From NCBI RefSeq assembly GCF_958298935.1, contig NC_084927.1, positions 10,134,001-10,198,000 of the forward strand: DNA of 64,000 bases, read 5' to 3'. Origin of the DNA: Phragmites australis (lineage: Eukaryota > Streptophyta > Magnoliopsida > Poales > Poaceae). Shown here in pieces: positions 37,801 through 48,712 of this stretch. The notes beneath the pieces are model-generated. The model saw only the letters and a program-made list of their open reading frames with translations, had not been told where the DNA came from and made no database searches. The position numbers were made by a program, and so were the translations under genes. How positions within the stretch are numbered: position 1 is the stretch's first letter; the number at the start of each line of letters is the position of its first letter.

Positions 37801-38142
37801 GGTAATGCAATGATAGGCATTGCTGTACCAGTGTCTTAGCACTAAACCAAGATAGTATTTGCTAACGTAAGAGTGAATCTAAACTAGATATATTATACTA
37901 TTTAGCACGAAATTCAGAAGCAATCGGATTCCAACCTAGCAGAAACGAGATTTCGCACGATCGGTGCCACTAACAAACTATTTCTGTCGGAGCTGCCGCG
38001 CAGATCTCCGCACGGTGCCCTCCGGAAACCTAACTAGACCGCGCAGCGCCGGGCAGGGCAGGGGGGAGGGGACGGGACGGGGCTGGACTCACCGGAGCTC
38101 CTCGAGGGAGAAGCGGTTCCTCGTGCGCCAGAAGAGCCACAT
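22809..38142 (-). CDS. TT9: TRANSPARENT TESTA 9/GFS9-like protein (CLEC16A family), 21 exons, 841 residues
   Basis: Known of the family: plant TT9/GFS9 is a peripheral Golgi protein needed for vacuolar trafficking and flavonoid accumulation; animal CLEC16A acts in endosome traffic and mitophagy. Exons I place: 38142-38093, 36007-35956, 35870-35794, 35722-35589, 35499-35403, 35309-35252, 34568-34460, 34364-34241, 34149-33963, 33863-33553, 33252-33164, 33077-33007, 32525-32415, 30498-30436, 29777-29640, 28785-28680, 28588-28517, 28394-28348, 23715-23556, 23444-23278, 23111-22809. They sum to 2526 nt with consistent phases and no stop. The N-terminus [17 protein letters not shown] and the FPL domain (about residues 17-200, with F162-P163-L164 in [14 protein letters not shown]) identify the family. 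A Ser-rich linker spans about 320-400. The C-terminal domain includes [17 protein letters not shown]. The intron after exon 16 is GC-AG (AAAG|GCAAAT to GTTAG|CA); all others are GT-AG. Introns reach 4.6 kb and hold repeats, but no coding exon is broken. Confidence 0.93.
25205..25680. repeat. Tandem duplication of 242 bp in intron 18 of the TT9-like gene
   Basis: The sequence from 25205 (aaacaatgatctacg) repeats from 25447 with only a handful of differences. Each copy ends in an A-rich run. The high identity implies a fairly recent event. It lies in the 4.6 kb intron between exons at 28394-28348 and 23715-23556, away from splice sites. Confidence 0.85.
36380..36470 (+). repeat. Possible non-LTR retroelement 3' tail in intron 1
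   Basis: A short stretch contains aataaaggtgccatgatgg, then 'ctttccctc' and an A-run at about 36460-36468. It resembles the polyadenylated 3' end of a plant LINE. There is no coding part, and flanking duplications were not found. Confidence 0.25.
36982..37446. mobile_element. GC-rich insert in intron 1, possible small TIR transposon
   Basis: A GC-rich block of about 460 bases interrupts the AT-rich first intron of the TT9-like gene. Its ends read gttgttatggcgatgtggcg on the left and, inward on the other strand, GTTGTTAAGGCGCCGTGACG on the right, an imperfect terminal inverted repeat. The plus-strand frame 36990-37460 is probably fortuitous. No target duplication is clear. Confidence 0.35.
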
Positions 38143-38532
38143 GTCGGCGAATCCGCGGCAGCCCGCGGCGGCGTCGGCGCGAGCGTGGGCACGGGCGAAC
38201 CCGAAGGGGCCGAGCTCGGAGGCGCAGGAGCCGGGGCGCGCGGTGGCGGATCCCTCACCACCCTGGTGCGCGGGCCACCACGCTGCTGCCGCCGCAGCCG
38301 CCGGAGGGGGAGCGCATCGCATCCGCGGCGGCGGCGATCGCCGGCGGGCGGTGCGGGGGATCGGGGGCGAGGCTCTCGCTTTTCGCCTTTTCGCTTCTCT
38401 TTATTTATTTATTCTTTTTTCTTCCTCGCCTTCTTGTCGTTGGGTTTCGTTATGCTTTTCGCCGCCCGCCCGGTTCGGAGGTTGTCTTTGTTGCAGTACA
38501 GAATAGACGAAGTAGTCTGATTGGCGCGCGTA

Positions 38533-38760
38533 GGTGCCTATTTTTATTTTACTGTATATAATATGATAAAAAAAGACTAAAAACTTAAGTTTATAAATTT
38601 TGTACATTTCAATATTTATTTATAAAATTTTTAATGTTACGTTACGCCTATTTTTATTTTGCTGTGCAGAGCACGACAAAAAAAAAGACTAAAAAATTAA
38701 GTTCACAAATTTTGTACATTTCAATATTTATTTATAAAGTTATTAATGTTAAACATATTA
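38533..38760. repeat. Tandem repeat of about 114 bp, two copies
   Basis: 'gcctatttttatttt' followed by an AT-rich block with tgtacatttcaatatttatt occurs at about 38535 and again at about 38647. The copies are highly similar and lie 0.4-0.6 kb upstream of the TT9-like start codon. Confidence 0.75.
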
Positions 38761-38984
38761 AATTAATTATAGAAAAAATAATAGTACTTTTATGCATGCA
38801 CATAGTTTTAACATGTAGGTGAAAGTAATACTAACTAAAAAAATTTGTTTCATATTTTTCTTTGAGTTTTAGATATTTTTCTTTGCATTTTATTCATTTC
38901 AATATTTTTCTAGAATTTTTGGAAAAAAAATTACATATGTATATATATATACATATATATATATGTACGTACGTGCATGTACTT

Positions 38985-39017
38985 AGAGCCCCTGCTATGC
39001 TACAGTAGCAGGGCTCT
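38985..39017. other. Perfect-stem hairpin upstream of the TT9-like gene
   Basis: agagcccctgcta and tagcagggctct form a stem of about 12 pairs with one bulge and an 8-base loop. It follows an alternating AT microsatellite, a context common for remnants of small foldback or MITE elements. Confidence 0.5.
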
Positions 39018-39345
39018 TGAGAGGGCGCCATCCCTTCCACTGTTAGGATATAAATATTGATGAAGGATAAGTTTATGTTTGCTTTAAGGTATTCCTCTAC
39101 AATAAGTATTCATTTAGGAAGGCATCCTCCACGATAGGTGTCTAATTGATCATTAAGGTTTATATCATAATATTCTTCTTTAGTCAATTTGGTCATCGGT
39201 ATATAACGTAATGAAATCTCCTTCTAAAATCATATGAAAAAATATAAGAAAAAATAATCGTAATAAAACTCTTAAAATTTAGTAGAAAAATTATAAGAAA
39301 ATGATGCGTCATATCTGCTTATATTGATATTACCTTATTAAAAAC

Positions 39346-42312
39346 TGTTACACCCGGTTTAAATATCAAAATCATATGTAAACTATATGTATGTCATGAT
39401 CAGTTTATTCATACATATAGCGACGTCATCAGTGCATAACAGACACAGTACTTCTTATTACAACATTATTTATTACAAAATGATCACACACGGTCTAAAA
39501 GAAAAATACACCACAGCGAAACAGAACAGCGCAGCTCCATGCCAATAGGCAGCTGACCGGAAGCTCCACAAGCCTAGAACTCGGCATCATCTTCAGGGAA
39601 ATAATCTTCAGGGAATTCTTTAAAAGTTTCACCTTCTGAAACAGCAAGCGTGGGTATTTCCAATACTCAACAAGTGGGGATAAAATGAATAATGATATGG
39701 TGGGTTGGATCAAGATTTTTTATTCTCTAGGGTTTTATTTGCATAAAAGTCGATTTTATTCCTGAACTATGGAAAAGCAAATTTTATTTTAAAAAGAAAA
39801 AGATGTACAAAAGATTTTTCTTAATCCTCCGAGAATTCAACCAATTCTCAACCATGTAAAACATCCACCCGACTAATCATGTGAGGGTCTATGCTGCTCA
39901 TAACCGTGAGTACGGCTGAATATTCAGTTTGACACTCTGCAGAGTTTGTATACTTTACCCACGAGTCGTGATCTTCTCTGTTGCTGGTACCTACCGGTAC
40001 CTTACACACTTCCGGGGTGTGTGCCAAGAGATCACTACGAGGCTTTTCCAAAAAGTCTCCCAGTATGCACTTGCCCACTAAGGTTTCACCGTCGTACATA
40101 AGTGGAGTAACCCTCCACCCCAGAAGCCCCTCTGGCGCCAGGTAGAATCAGGAAGTAACACTTCCTTATCTACACATCCAATTGGCTCATACAACACTGG
40201 GAGAACATCTAATTACTAGGCCAAGCCGTACCATATTGGTCTCGTGGTTGTTCTGTTACCATGGATGGTCGCTCCACGAACCGGTCCTTAAAATGGTCTG
40301 GGCAAGACCGCCAATAACCCCATAAGAGTAGATTACCAAACATTTCTAATCAACCAACCATGTCGGAAAATAACCTCTTTCCTGCCTAAAACCCCAAATA
40401 TCCTTGTTGTTAACTCCCTTAACAACATCAGTTTTCATGTCATACTTCCCATATCAACTTTTAGTTCATAACTCATGATTCATCACCTACATGCTACATG
40501 TTCATCTAAAAGCATGACTAAGCATAAACATGATATTATTTTAAGGATATAACATCTACAACTGATACTAGTGTTTGCTATACTACCTATTTTGTAAAAC
40601 AGCATGCATATTTGATAAAAACTATCTTTATGTAAAAACTGGGTTCACAACATGGTCAAGACACTTGCCTTCGTCGAAGTGATGCACAGGTCCTTCAAAA
40701 TCTTCTTCCTGAAAATTTCCGAACTCTTGGACTGAATCGTCTACACGAGTACACAAATATACATAACAATAGTACACCAAATAGTCCTAAAACTAGGGAA
40801 AAACCCTATAAACAAAATCTACACGTTGCTACGAGAATATGAGCGCAAAGATCGCCTAAATCGGAGCTACGAGCAAAAAGTTACGAGCGTTTGAAGTTCC
40901 AAGGGTGCTTCTGCAAATTTTTACTTATTATCAGAGAAAATCCGAATTGTTTTTATACTGGAAATTGGATTTATGATGCAATAAACATTTATTGATTTAT
41001 TCTTCTATTAGAAAAGGTTGTAAAATGGGTTCATGAGCCCGTGGACCAGGGCCTGAAGGCCGGTCTACGGGTCCACGGTGGACCGAACTTAAAAAAAAAA
41101 GGGGTTATAGTCCTGGCCATAGAAAGGAGATCGGACGGCCGAGATTGATCCGAGTTTGGTCCGGCGGCGCGAACGGTGGCCGACAGCGGCAGGGTGGTCG
41201 GAGTGCGGCCGGAGTTAATTGAATCGGGCTCCGACGGCCGGGCTGCTCCGACGAGCGGCGGAAAGGAGTGAGGGGAGTCTGGCAAACTTACCCCGGGCAA
41301 AACAGAAGGCCGGAGGGGCGTCGGGGTGACCGGGCAACGGTGAGGATGATGGCGGCGGTCGGGAAGAACGGTCCTGCGAAGATGATGGATGGGTCAATTT
41401 GGCTGGAGGCGGTTCAGTCGCGAAGAACGGCGTCGGCAGAGCTCCTCACCAGAGTTGGCAAAGAAGAGGCCGGCGACGACGAAATCGGCGAGGAAAAAGT
41501 GTGGGAGCTAAAGCAAAATGCGAGGGACTTTGCCACGGAGAGAATGGGCGGCTTAAATAGAGGAGAGGAGGAGTAGGGTGGTAGGAATTGGAAGAGAAAG
41601 GGGGCGGCAGCCATGGATTAATGGCCGACTATTTTTCTTACTTTTACCGCGGAATAGAGAGGGGAAATGAGGGGGAAATGGTCCGGGGAGCTTAATGGGG
41701 CTTTAGGGCTCGGATCCGACAGTTGTTGGGAGAGGAGAGGGCGCGGGAGAAGGGAAAATGGCCAGCAGCGTTGGAGCTCGGGTGCGGTCGGAGGAAGGAG
41801 AAGAGGAGCCGATCGGGCGGCAGCTCGGCTCGCGGCTCGGGCGGGACCCACGCGATAGCGAGAGAGGAAGAAAAGGGGCGACTCAGGTGGGCCCTTGGCT
41901 CGGCTCGGTGCTGGGCCCACCTGGTGGTGAGAGCGGCGGGGTGAGGCAGCTCGGGCCGAAACGGAGCAGGCCGGCCCACGCGTGATGAGAAAGAAGGGAT
42001 GGGGAGGAGGTGAGCTCGGTCGAAAAAGGAATTCGGCCCAAAAGCATTTTCTTGATTTTTAAAGCCTTTTCCAATTGAATTTCAACAAATTTTCAAATGA
42101 GGTTTTAAAGCGGCGAACCCTAGCGAAATTTTGCAAACTTTTCCACCCAATAAAACCTTATTGCATCTACAACGGCATGAATGCATTCAAACATTTATCC
42201 TAGGCCAAGTTAAATTTAGGAATTAATTTCCTATTGAACTAAGTTGCAACACCTCATTAAATTTCTAGCAAAATTTTAAATTATTGCAAATATTGAATTT
42301 TTGGGTGTTACA
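39346..42312 (-). repeat. 3' LTR of element 2, full length (2967 bp)
   Basis: Minus strand from TGTAACACCC at 42312 to CCGGGTGTAACA at 39346. The part 39346-40770 matches the truncated 5' LTR at 53436-54855. A TATTTAAG-type TATA element lies near 41550 on the minus strand, followed by a GC-rich leader (41000-41550). ORFs at 41215-42074 are LTR sequence. Confidence 0.9.
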
Positions 42313-42335
42313 AACCTACCCCTCGTAGGATGAAT

Positions 42336-43026
42336 CTCGCCCTCGAGATTCGGGTTGATCTTCTAACAGCTGCAGAAATTCTGCCTTCAGATCATCTTCT
42401 CGCTCCTAGGTTGCCTCATCTTCTGAGTGATGACTCCATTGAACCTTACACATTCTAATAGCCTTTCTTCTTGTCGTTCGCTCTGCAGTGCCCAGAATTC
42501 TAATAGGATATTCTGCATACGTCAGATCTTCTTTTGGGTCCACTTCTTCCAGGGACAACTGTTCCTCTGGCACTCTTAAACATTTTCTTTAATTGAGATA
42601 TATGAAATACGTCATGCACATCAGCCAGTGCAGATGGTAGTTCCAGCTGATATGCTACCTCTCCATGTCTAGCGATTATCTTGAATGGTCCAATATACTT
42701 GGGTGCCAATTTCCCTTTAACCTTAAACCTGTCGAGACCTCTGATAGGTGAGACTTTCAAATACACCATATCTTCCACTTCAAAGGTCAATTCTCTTCGT
42801 CGATTATCCGCATAACTCTTTTGTTAGGTCTATGCAGTCCTCAAGTTTTCCCGTATGGTCTAAACCTGCTCTTCTGCTCTTCTAAAAACTTCTGGTCCAA
42901 ACACTTGGCTTTCTCCAGTTTCGTTCCAATACAACGGAGTTCTGCACTTTCTACCATATAAAGCTTCAAATGGAGACATTTTGAGACTGGCTTGATAGCT
43001 ATTATTGTAAGAAAACTCTACATATG
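42336..43026 (-). pseudogene. Integrase C-terminus and chromodomain of element 2
   Basis: Frame 42790-42500 encodes the integrase C-terminal region (VEDMVYLKVSPIRGLDRFKV; YIGPFKI; LADVHDVFHISQLKK). A shifted frame continues into the chromodomain (VQWSHHSEDEAT then a TAG in place of the conserved Trp, then EREDDLKAEF). The fragment 5' of the nested insertion is at 48718 onward. Chromodomains of this integrase class are thought to steer insertion toward chromatin carrying methylated H3 tails. Confidence 0.85.
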
Positions 43027-43031
43027 GTAAG

Positions 43032-44469
43032 TGTCGGAGGGTGAACTCCTAAAGCAGGGATCCGGAGGGACCCTCTTTGAGATTCGACCGGGGGGATGAT
43101 TCTGAATCTGTTTTGTGGGAGAAATAAATGGGCGTAAATGCGATGGCATGTGGAATGGAATGATCGGATGCAGAATGCAGTAAATGCACTGGAGGTTTTT
43201 AGACAGGTTCGGGCCGCACTAAGCGTAATACCCTACTCCTGTGTGGGTGCTATAAATGCACTGAGAATGTTTCTCAGGGATATTGCAGGTTACAAGAATG
43301 TTTGTCTATCCTAGAGCTTCAGGCTCCTTGTTCTTCGGTGATCTCAGCTTCTGTGCTTGTACTGAACCTCTGTCTTGTTCCTTGGCTCTGAGTGTTCGAA
43401 TCTCTCTTTGCTCTGTGCCGACCGGCCCTCCTTAAATACTCGCTGGTGGTAGCGTGCCCAGAAAGGGAGGGCACGAGTTCCAAGGCGCCATAAATGGAAA
43501 GCAACCATCATGGGCTGTTGCGCGAAGTAACGAGGGGGGGGGGTTGAAAACACGCCCCCGTCCAATCTGCATCGTCATGATGTCGTTCTGCAACGGGCGC
43601 CGCGAAGAGGGCCCACCGGGCAGCCACTGAACGGCCCGGCGTGCCCGCCCGGTCTTGTACGCCTGACACAGCAGGGCGGCAGGCGGGGCGTCTTGGGCCT
43701 CACGATGCTATCCCGAGGCACGCCAGATGACACGGGATGGGACCCGTGCATTAAATGTCCCCACGCCCTCCTGCCAGAATATGGCAGGAACTGACACCGA
43801 GCGTGGTAGGAGCAGTTGGAAGTGACAGGCCATGCGCCCTCTTAAATGCGGCATCGGGCCTTTCACTGGTTGACACCTCACCGCTGGACCTTTGTGGGGG
43901 CCACTGGCGAAGGACTTCTTAGGCCGTCGGGGAACCGAGTGCTCGGGGGTCACTGTTCACATCTCCGAGCACTCTCTCCCGGATATGCCCTTTCTTGGTC
44001 CTCGGGGAACTGAGTGCTCGGGGACCACTGTTCACGGCCCAATCCCTCTCTCCCGGAATTGACTATTCAGATCCTCAGGAAACCGAGTGCTCGGGGGCCG
44101 CTGTTCACGGCCCCGAGCACTCCCTCCCGGAACTAACTCCCTTGGCTCGGGGTACTCGGGTGCTCGGAGGCCGCTGTTCGCAGCCCCGTGCATGCCCTTC
44201 CTGGTACTCGACTTTTTTGGTTGTCGGGGGACTTGGGTGCTCGGGGGCCACTGTTCATGACCCCGAGCACTTTCTTCCCGGCACTTGATCTTCGCGGATC
44301 ATCGGGGAACTCGGGTACTCGGGGACTACTGTTTATGGCCCCGAGCACCCCCTCCCGGGACTTAGTCTTCTCGTACCTCGCGGAGATGATCCCCGCGGGA
44401 GGGCACCACGTGGCAAACTGCTGGCCTGGCCTCGGGACTCGGGGACCCCTGGTTCCTGATTCACCGACA
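43032..44469 (-). repeat. 3' LTR of element 3 (1438 bp)
   Basis: Bounded by tgtcgg and ccgaca and the same length as its partner. Positions 43915-44370 contain a tandem array of hairpin-forming units. Confidence 0.93.
43915..44370. repeat. Six tandem hairpin units in the left LTR of element 3
   Basis: About six units of roughly 70-75 bases each carry a version of gtgctcgggggcc, a 9-base spacer such as gctgttcac, and ggccccgagcac. The best unit near 44090-44122 gives a stem of about 12 GC-rich pairs. Units differ mainly between the hairpins. Compare 48165-48610. Confidence 0.85.
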
Positions 44470-44667
44470 ATAGCCCCCAGGCCCATTGGTAGGCGATGGC
44501 CCAGAGACTGCGGATGGGGCCCTCGTCTTCATCGAGGCCGATCCCAGCACCGACGCCACGTGGCGCGTTTTTAGGCGCTGGCCTCTCTGGCCCAGGCTTC
44601 TGGTACGGCCCTACGGGGAGCCGAACGGACGTGCATCCAGCCGACTCCCGAGGCGCGTGATAACGAG

Positions 44668-44755
44668 GTAGGCGACGTGCGATGACAAGGCAGGCGACGC
44701 GCGATAATGAGGCAGGCGGCGCGCGATGACGAGGCAGGCGACGCGCGTGGCAACC
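44668..44755. repeat. Short tandem repeat of about 23 bp in element 3 interior
   Basis: Four imperfect copies of 'aggcgacgcgcgatgacgaggc' lie between the protease frame and the 3' LTR. They sit where pol would normally begin and may mark the site of its loss. Confidence 0.6.
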
Positions 44756-44943
44756 GCGCAGATCGAGGGTAGTGCGCCTGACGACTGCTGACAACAGCGT
44801 AGACCGAGGGAGATTCGCCTGGCGCTCGCGTCGGCCGAGGAAGTTTGTCTCGTCGAGCGCGCCGCAGTAGGCATCGTTTGAAATCCCTAGGGTATAAAAG
44901 AAGGAGGGGAGCGAACTGTTCCCCCTTTACGCTATTTTCGCGA

Positions 44944-45420
44944 TCAAGCCTTCTTGACCATGAGGTACGCGTAGTGGGTGACCACCATGAAACGAGCGAG
45001 CGCCGGGCGCCCGAGGATGGCGTTGTAGGGGAGGGAAAGTTCCACGACATCGAAGATGATGTTCTCCGTCCGGAAGTTATCCCGGCTCCCGAATGTCACG
45101 GGCAGCTCGACCTGCCCGAGGGGCAGGGAGTGCCCGGACGTCACCCCGTAGAAGGGGAGCGACGGCTTTAGACGCCTGGAAGGCACCTGCAACTTCTCAA
45201 AGGCCTCCTGGAGAAGGAGGTTCAGGCCTGCACCCCCGTCGATCAGCACTCTGCTAACCTTTATGTTGCAGATGGTGGGGGACACTACCAGGGGTAGTCG
45301 CCCCACGCTTGCAGTACTTGCGGGGTGGTCGGCCAGGTTGAACGTGATCGGGGAGTCCGACCACTTCAGGGGCCTCGCGGCCTCCGTGCTCGGGGTCGCC
45401 GAGCACACCTTGTGCCGCAT
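44944..45420 (-). pseudogene. Aspartic protease of element 3
   Basis: A 158-residue frame with the retropepsin active-site motif RVLIDGGAGLNLL (Gly-Gly in place of the common Ser-Gly), the conserved ILGRPALARF near the end, and a hydrophobic strand between. It would cleave the Gag precursor. The frame ends in a stop just after MVKKA, where reverse transcriptase would normally follow. It overlaps the end of the Gag-side frame in a different phase. Confidence 0.75.
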
Positions 45421-47238
45421 GGTCTTGACACTGCGGCAGGAGGAGAGCGTGTACGCGCCTCCGTCGATGAAAGCGACGGTGTGCTCAGGCTCCTGGAAGC
45501 CGAGCTCTTTGTTGTCGGGGGTGGCTCTGTCGTCGCCACACCTGCGGGGCTCCTCGCGGTCCCTCTGGAACCGCTCGATGAGACCTTTGATCGTGTGGCA
45601 CTCCGTGAGGTCATGCCACTCGGTCTGGTGGATCTAGCACCACTTCCCCGGCTCGGGCCTCGCAGGAACGGGGGCTCTTGCGGGAGCAGGAGCCCTCGCG
45701 GGAGCCAGAGCCCTCGGAGGGGCTCGGGCCAAAGCCCTTGCGGGTGCGGGCCTTCTGTTAGTAGCCGCCCGACGAGCTGGCTGGTGGTCAGGCTCCTGGG
45801 CTGGCCCAGGGGCAGGGCCCCGGGCCAGCACAACAGGGATAGCCTCGCGCCTTCTTCTCCTTTTCTTTTCCCACCTTCAGAGCGGGAAGGACCTGGTTGA
45901 TCGGCGGCGGGATGCTCAGGGCGCGGAACATGCCACGCCCGAGCCTCCGCCACCTTGGCGCACTTGTCGGCCAACGCAAAGAGTTCCGCAGTGGTTTCTA
46001 CTTCGTGCGTGCCCAGCTTCTCGAGCATCCGCTAGTCGCGGACACCCTGCCGAAATGCGACAATGATAGCGTGGGGGGTTATCCGCGGGATGGTGTTGCG
46101 GACCTGGCTGAAGCGCTGTATGAAGCGCCGCAGCGTCTCCCCCCTGCTGTGTGATGGTGTGGAGGTCGCACTCCAGGGCGGGGCGTGTGAACGTGCCCTG
46201 AAAGTTTGCCACAAACTGGTGGCAGAGGTCATCCCAGGAGCCGATGGATTCTGGGGGTAAGTTCAGAAGCCAAGAATGGGTAGAGCCCCTAAAGGCTACA
46301 TGGAAATAATTGGCCACCACCTTTTCATTGCCGCCAGCCGCTTGGACAGCGGTGGTGTAGATTTGGAGGAAATCGACGGGGTCGATGGACCCGTCGTACT
46401 TCTCCGGTAGTTCTGGCCGAAACTTGGTGGGCCATTTGACCCTGCAGAGCTCGCTAGTGAATGCGCGACAGCCTGTGCCGTACCCTGCTGCGCAGGTAGC
46501 GCCCTTGAGCGGTGAACGCCGGTGAGCCGGGGAGCCCCGGCGGTCATGGGTCGGCATGGAGGAGGCCTGGTTCTCAGCTTCAGCCTCATGCCGGGACTCT
46601 CGTTGGCGCTCAAGGGTAACACACGCATCTTCGATGGCCCTCCGCTCGTTGAGGTGCAAACGGAGGTCCTGAGCTCCGGTAGTGGCCAGGGGGGCGGCGC
46701 TCCGCTTGGAGGCCCCTCGGCCAGTTCGACCGCCACCTGATGATGGACCGGTCTTGGTTGCGCCGCGGTGGGAGGTAGCCCGGGAGCTCTCGGCCAGCAC
46801 CTGACGGTGAGCCGTGCCCACCAGAGCGGCCACCTCCTGGAGCCAGTGGCCTTCTGGGGTTTCCCACGCCGCCTGGACTGGCGGGTGCCTGAGGAGAGCT
46901 TGCGCCGCAAGCAGCGCGCTGCCAGGACTAGCATCGCCAAAGGTGAGCCTGCGCCGCAACAGCGCCCGGCGCTGTCCAGACGTGGATCTAGCGGTAGGAG
47001 TTTCTGCTGCTTGCTGGGGGTTAGGCGATGCGCTCGCAACAGCGACGGCGGCCCTGCTGGGCCCGGTGCCATGGTCCCCATGAGAGGGGAGCGCCGTGCG
47101 GGCGAACCGTGGCTGCTGCTGAGGAGCAGCAGCGATTGGGGCCTCCTGCGCGAGGGGCTCCATTTCCTCATTGGAGCTGGAGCCGGTGCGTCGGATACGA
47201 TGGCCACTTGCCATTTTTTCTGCAGAAAAAGCTAACAA
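45366..47238 (-). pseudogene. Gag of element 3, two frames
   Basis: Frame 47238-45916 starts near the primer site. It has a disordered Gln/Ala/Pro-rich N-terminus, then the retrotransposon Gag core (RPELPEKYDGSIDPVDFLQI; WLLNLPPESIGSWDDLCHQF). Near 46170 the recognisable Gag sequence moves to another frame (RRFIQRFSQVRNTIPRITPH, within 46232-46032), meets TAG, and continues at 46028-45366 (EKLGTHEVETTAELFALADK). At least one frameshift and one nonsense change are present. Gag would form the particle that packages element RNA. The plus-strand frames here are shadows. Confidence 0.8.
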
Positions 47239-47251
47239 ATTCAGGGATGCA

Positions 47252-47274
47252 ACCCCCCTACCTGGCGCGCTACT
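47252..47274 (-). other. Primer-binding region of element 3
   Basis: Immediately inside the 5' LTR the minus strand reads AGTAGCGCGCCAGGTAGGGG. It is in the right place for the primer site, but I cannot assign the tRNA with confidence. Confidence 0.5.
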
Positions 47275-48712
47275 TGTCGGAGGGTGAACTCCTAAAGCAG
47301 GGATCCGGAGGGACCCCCTTTGAGATTCGGCCGTGGGGATGATTCTGAATCTGTTTTGCGGGAGAAATTAATGGGCGTAAAGGCGATGGCAGGTGGAATG
47401 GAATGATCTGATGCAGAATGCAGTAAATGCACTGGAGGTTTTTAGACAAGTTTGGGCCGGACTGAGTGTAATACCCTACTCCTGTGTGGATGCTATAAAT
47501 GCACTGAGAATATTTCTCAGGGATGTTGCTGGTTACAAGAATGTTTGTTTATCCTAGACCTTCGGGCTCTTTGTTCTTTGGTGATCTCAGCTTCTATGCT
47601 TGTACTGAACCTCTGTCTTGTTCCTTGGCTCTGAGTGTTTGAATCTCTCTTTGCTCTGTGCCGACCGGCCCTCCTTAAATACTCACCGGCGGTAGCGTGC
47701 CCAGAAAGGGAGGGCACGAGTTCCAAGGCGCCATAAATGAAAAGCAACCATCATGGGCTGCTGTGTGAAGTGACCGGGGAGTTGAAAACGTGCCCCCGTC
47801 CGGTCTAGGTCGTTATGATGTTGTTCTGCAATGGGCGCCACGAAGAGGGCCCACCGGGCATCCACTGAACGGCCCGGCGTGCCTGCCCGGTCTTGTACGC
47901 CTGACACAGTAGGGCGGCAGGCGGGGCGCCTTGGGCCTCGCGATGCTATCCCGAGGCGCGCCGGATGACCCGAGATGGGACCCGTGCATTAAATGTCCCC
48001 ACGCCCTCCTGCTGGAATATGGAAGGAACTGACACCGAGCATGGCAGGAGCAGTTGGAAGTGACAGGCCACGCGCCATCTTAAATGCGGCATCGGGCCTT
48101 TCACTGGTTGACACCTCGCCGCTGGACCTTTGTGGGGGCCACCGGCGAAGGACTTCTTAGGCCGTCGGGGAACCGAGTGCTCGGGGGGTCACTGTTCACA
48201 TCCCCGAGCACTCTCTCCCAGATATACCCTTTCTTGGTCCTTGGGGAACCGAGTGCTCAGGGGCCACTGTTTACGGCCCCGAGTACTCTCTCCCAGAATT
48301 GACTCTTCAGATCCTCAGGGAACCGAGTGCTCGGGGGCTGCTGTTCATGGCTCCAAGCACTTTCTCCCGGAACTAACTCCCTTGGGTCCTCGGGGTACTC
48401 GGGTGCTCGGGGGCCGCTGTTCGCAGCCCTGAGCACGCCCTTCTCGGTACTCGGCTTTTCTGGTCGTCGGGGGACTTGGGTGCTCGGGGGCCACTGTTCA
48501 TGACCCTGAGCACTTTCTTCCCGGTACTTGGTCTTCGCGGATCATCGAGGAACTCGGGTACTTGAGGACCACTGTTCATGGCCCCGAGCACCCCCTCCCG
48601 GGACTTAGTCTTCTCGTACCTCGCGGAGATGATCCCCGCGGGAGGGCGCCACGTGGCAAACTGCTAGCCTGGCCTCGGGACTCGGGGACCCCTGGTTCCT
48701 GATTCACCGACA
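47275..48712 (-). repeat. 5' LTR of element 3 (1438 bp)
   Basis: Same length and termini as 43032-44469. It also carries the hairpin-unit array (about 48165-48610). The frame 48576-48848 runs across its right edge into element 2 integrase and is an insertion artefact. Confidence 0.93.

Larger units (their letters stand above)
38143..39345 (-). promoter_or_regulatory. Upstream region of the TT9-like gene
   Basis: The first 350 bases above the ATG are very GC-rich (CpG-rich leader or core promoter). I could not place a TATA box. Further up are a tandem repeat (38533-38760), an AT/TA microsatellite (38937-38978) and a hairpin (38985-39017). The region ends at the left LTR of element 2 (39346), so only about 1.2 kb of non-element promoter remains. 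Confidence 0.45.
43032..48712 (-). mobile_element. Ty3 element 3, nested, complete, Gag-protease only (5681 bp)
   Basis: Two 1438 bp LTRs (43032-44469 and 47275-48712) with TGTCGG and CCGACA ends enclose a 2.8 kb interior. The 5 bp target duplication gtaag is at 43027-43031 and 48713-48717, inside element 2's integrase. The interior on the minus strand has gag and an aspartic protease, then a polypurine tract; reverse transcriptase, RNase H and integrase are absent. It must have used enzymes from a related autonomous element. By eye the LTRs differ at about 6% of the first 150 positions, so it is not a very recent insertion. Confidence 0.93.

Noticed and set aside
37964..38520. GC-rich plus-strand frames near the TT9-like start
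   Set aside because: They are antisense to exon 1 and the CpG-rich leader of the TT9-like gene.
43925..44370. Possible CRISPR-like array (regular repeats with variable spacers)
   Set aside because: The repeats are imperfect, lie inside an LTR present in two copies, and the host is a plant; they are LTR tandem repeats.
44845..47235. Plus-strand frames up to 191 residues over element 3
   Set aside because: They are shadows of the minus-strand gag and protease, whose motifs are clear.
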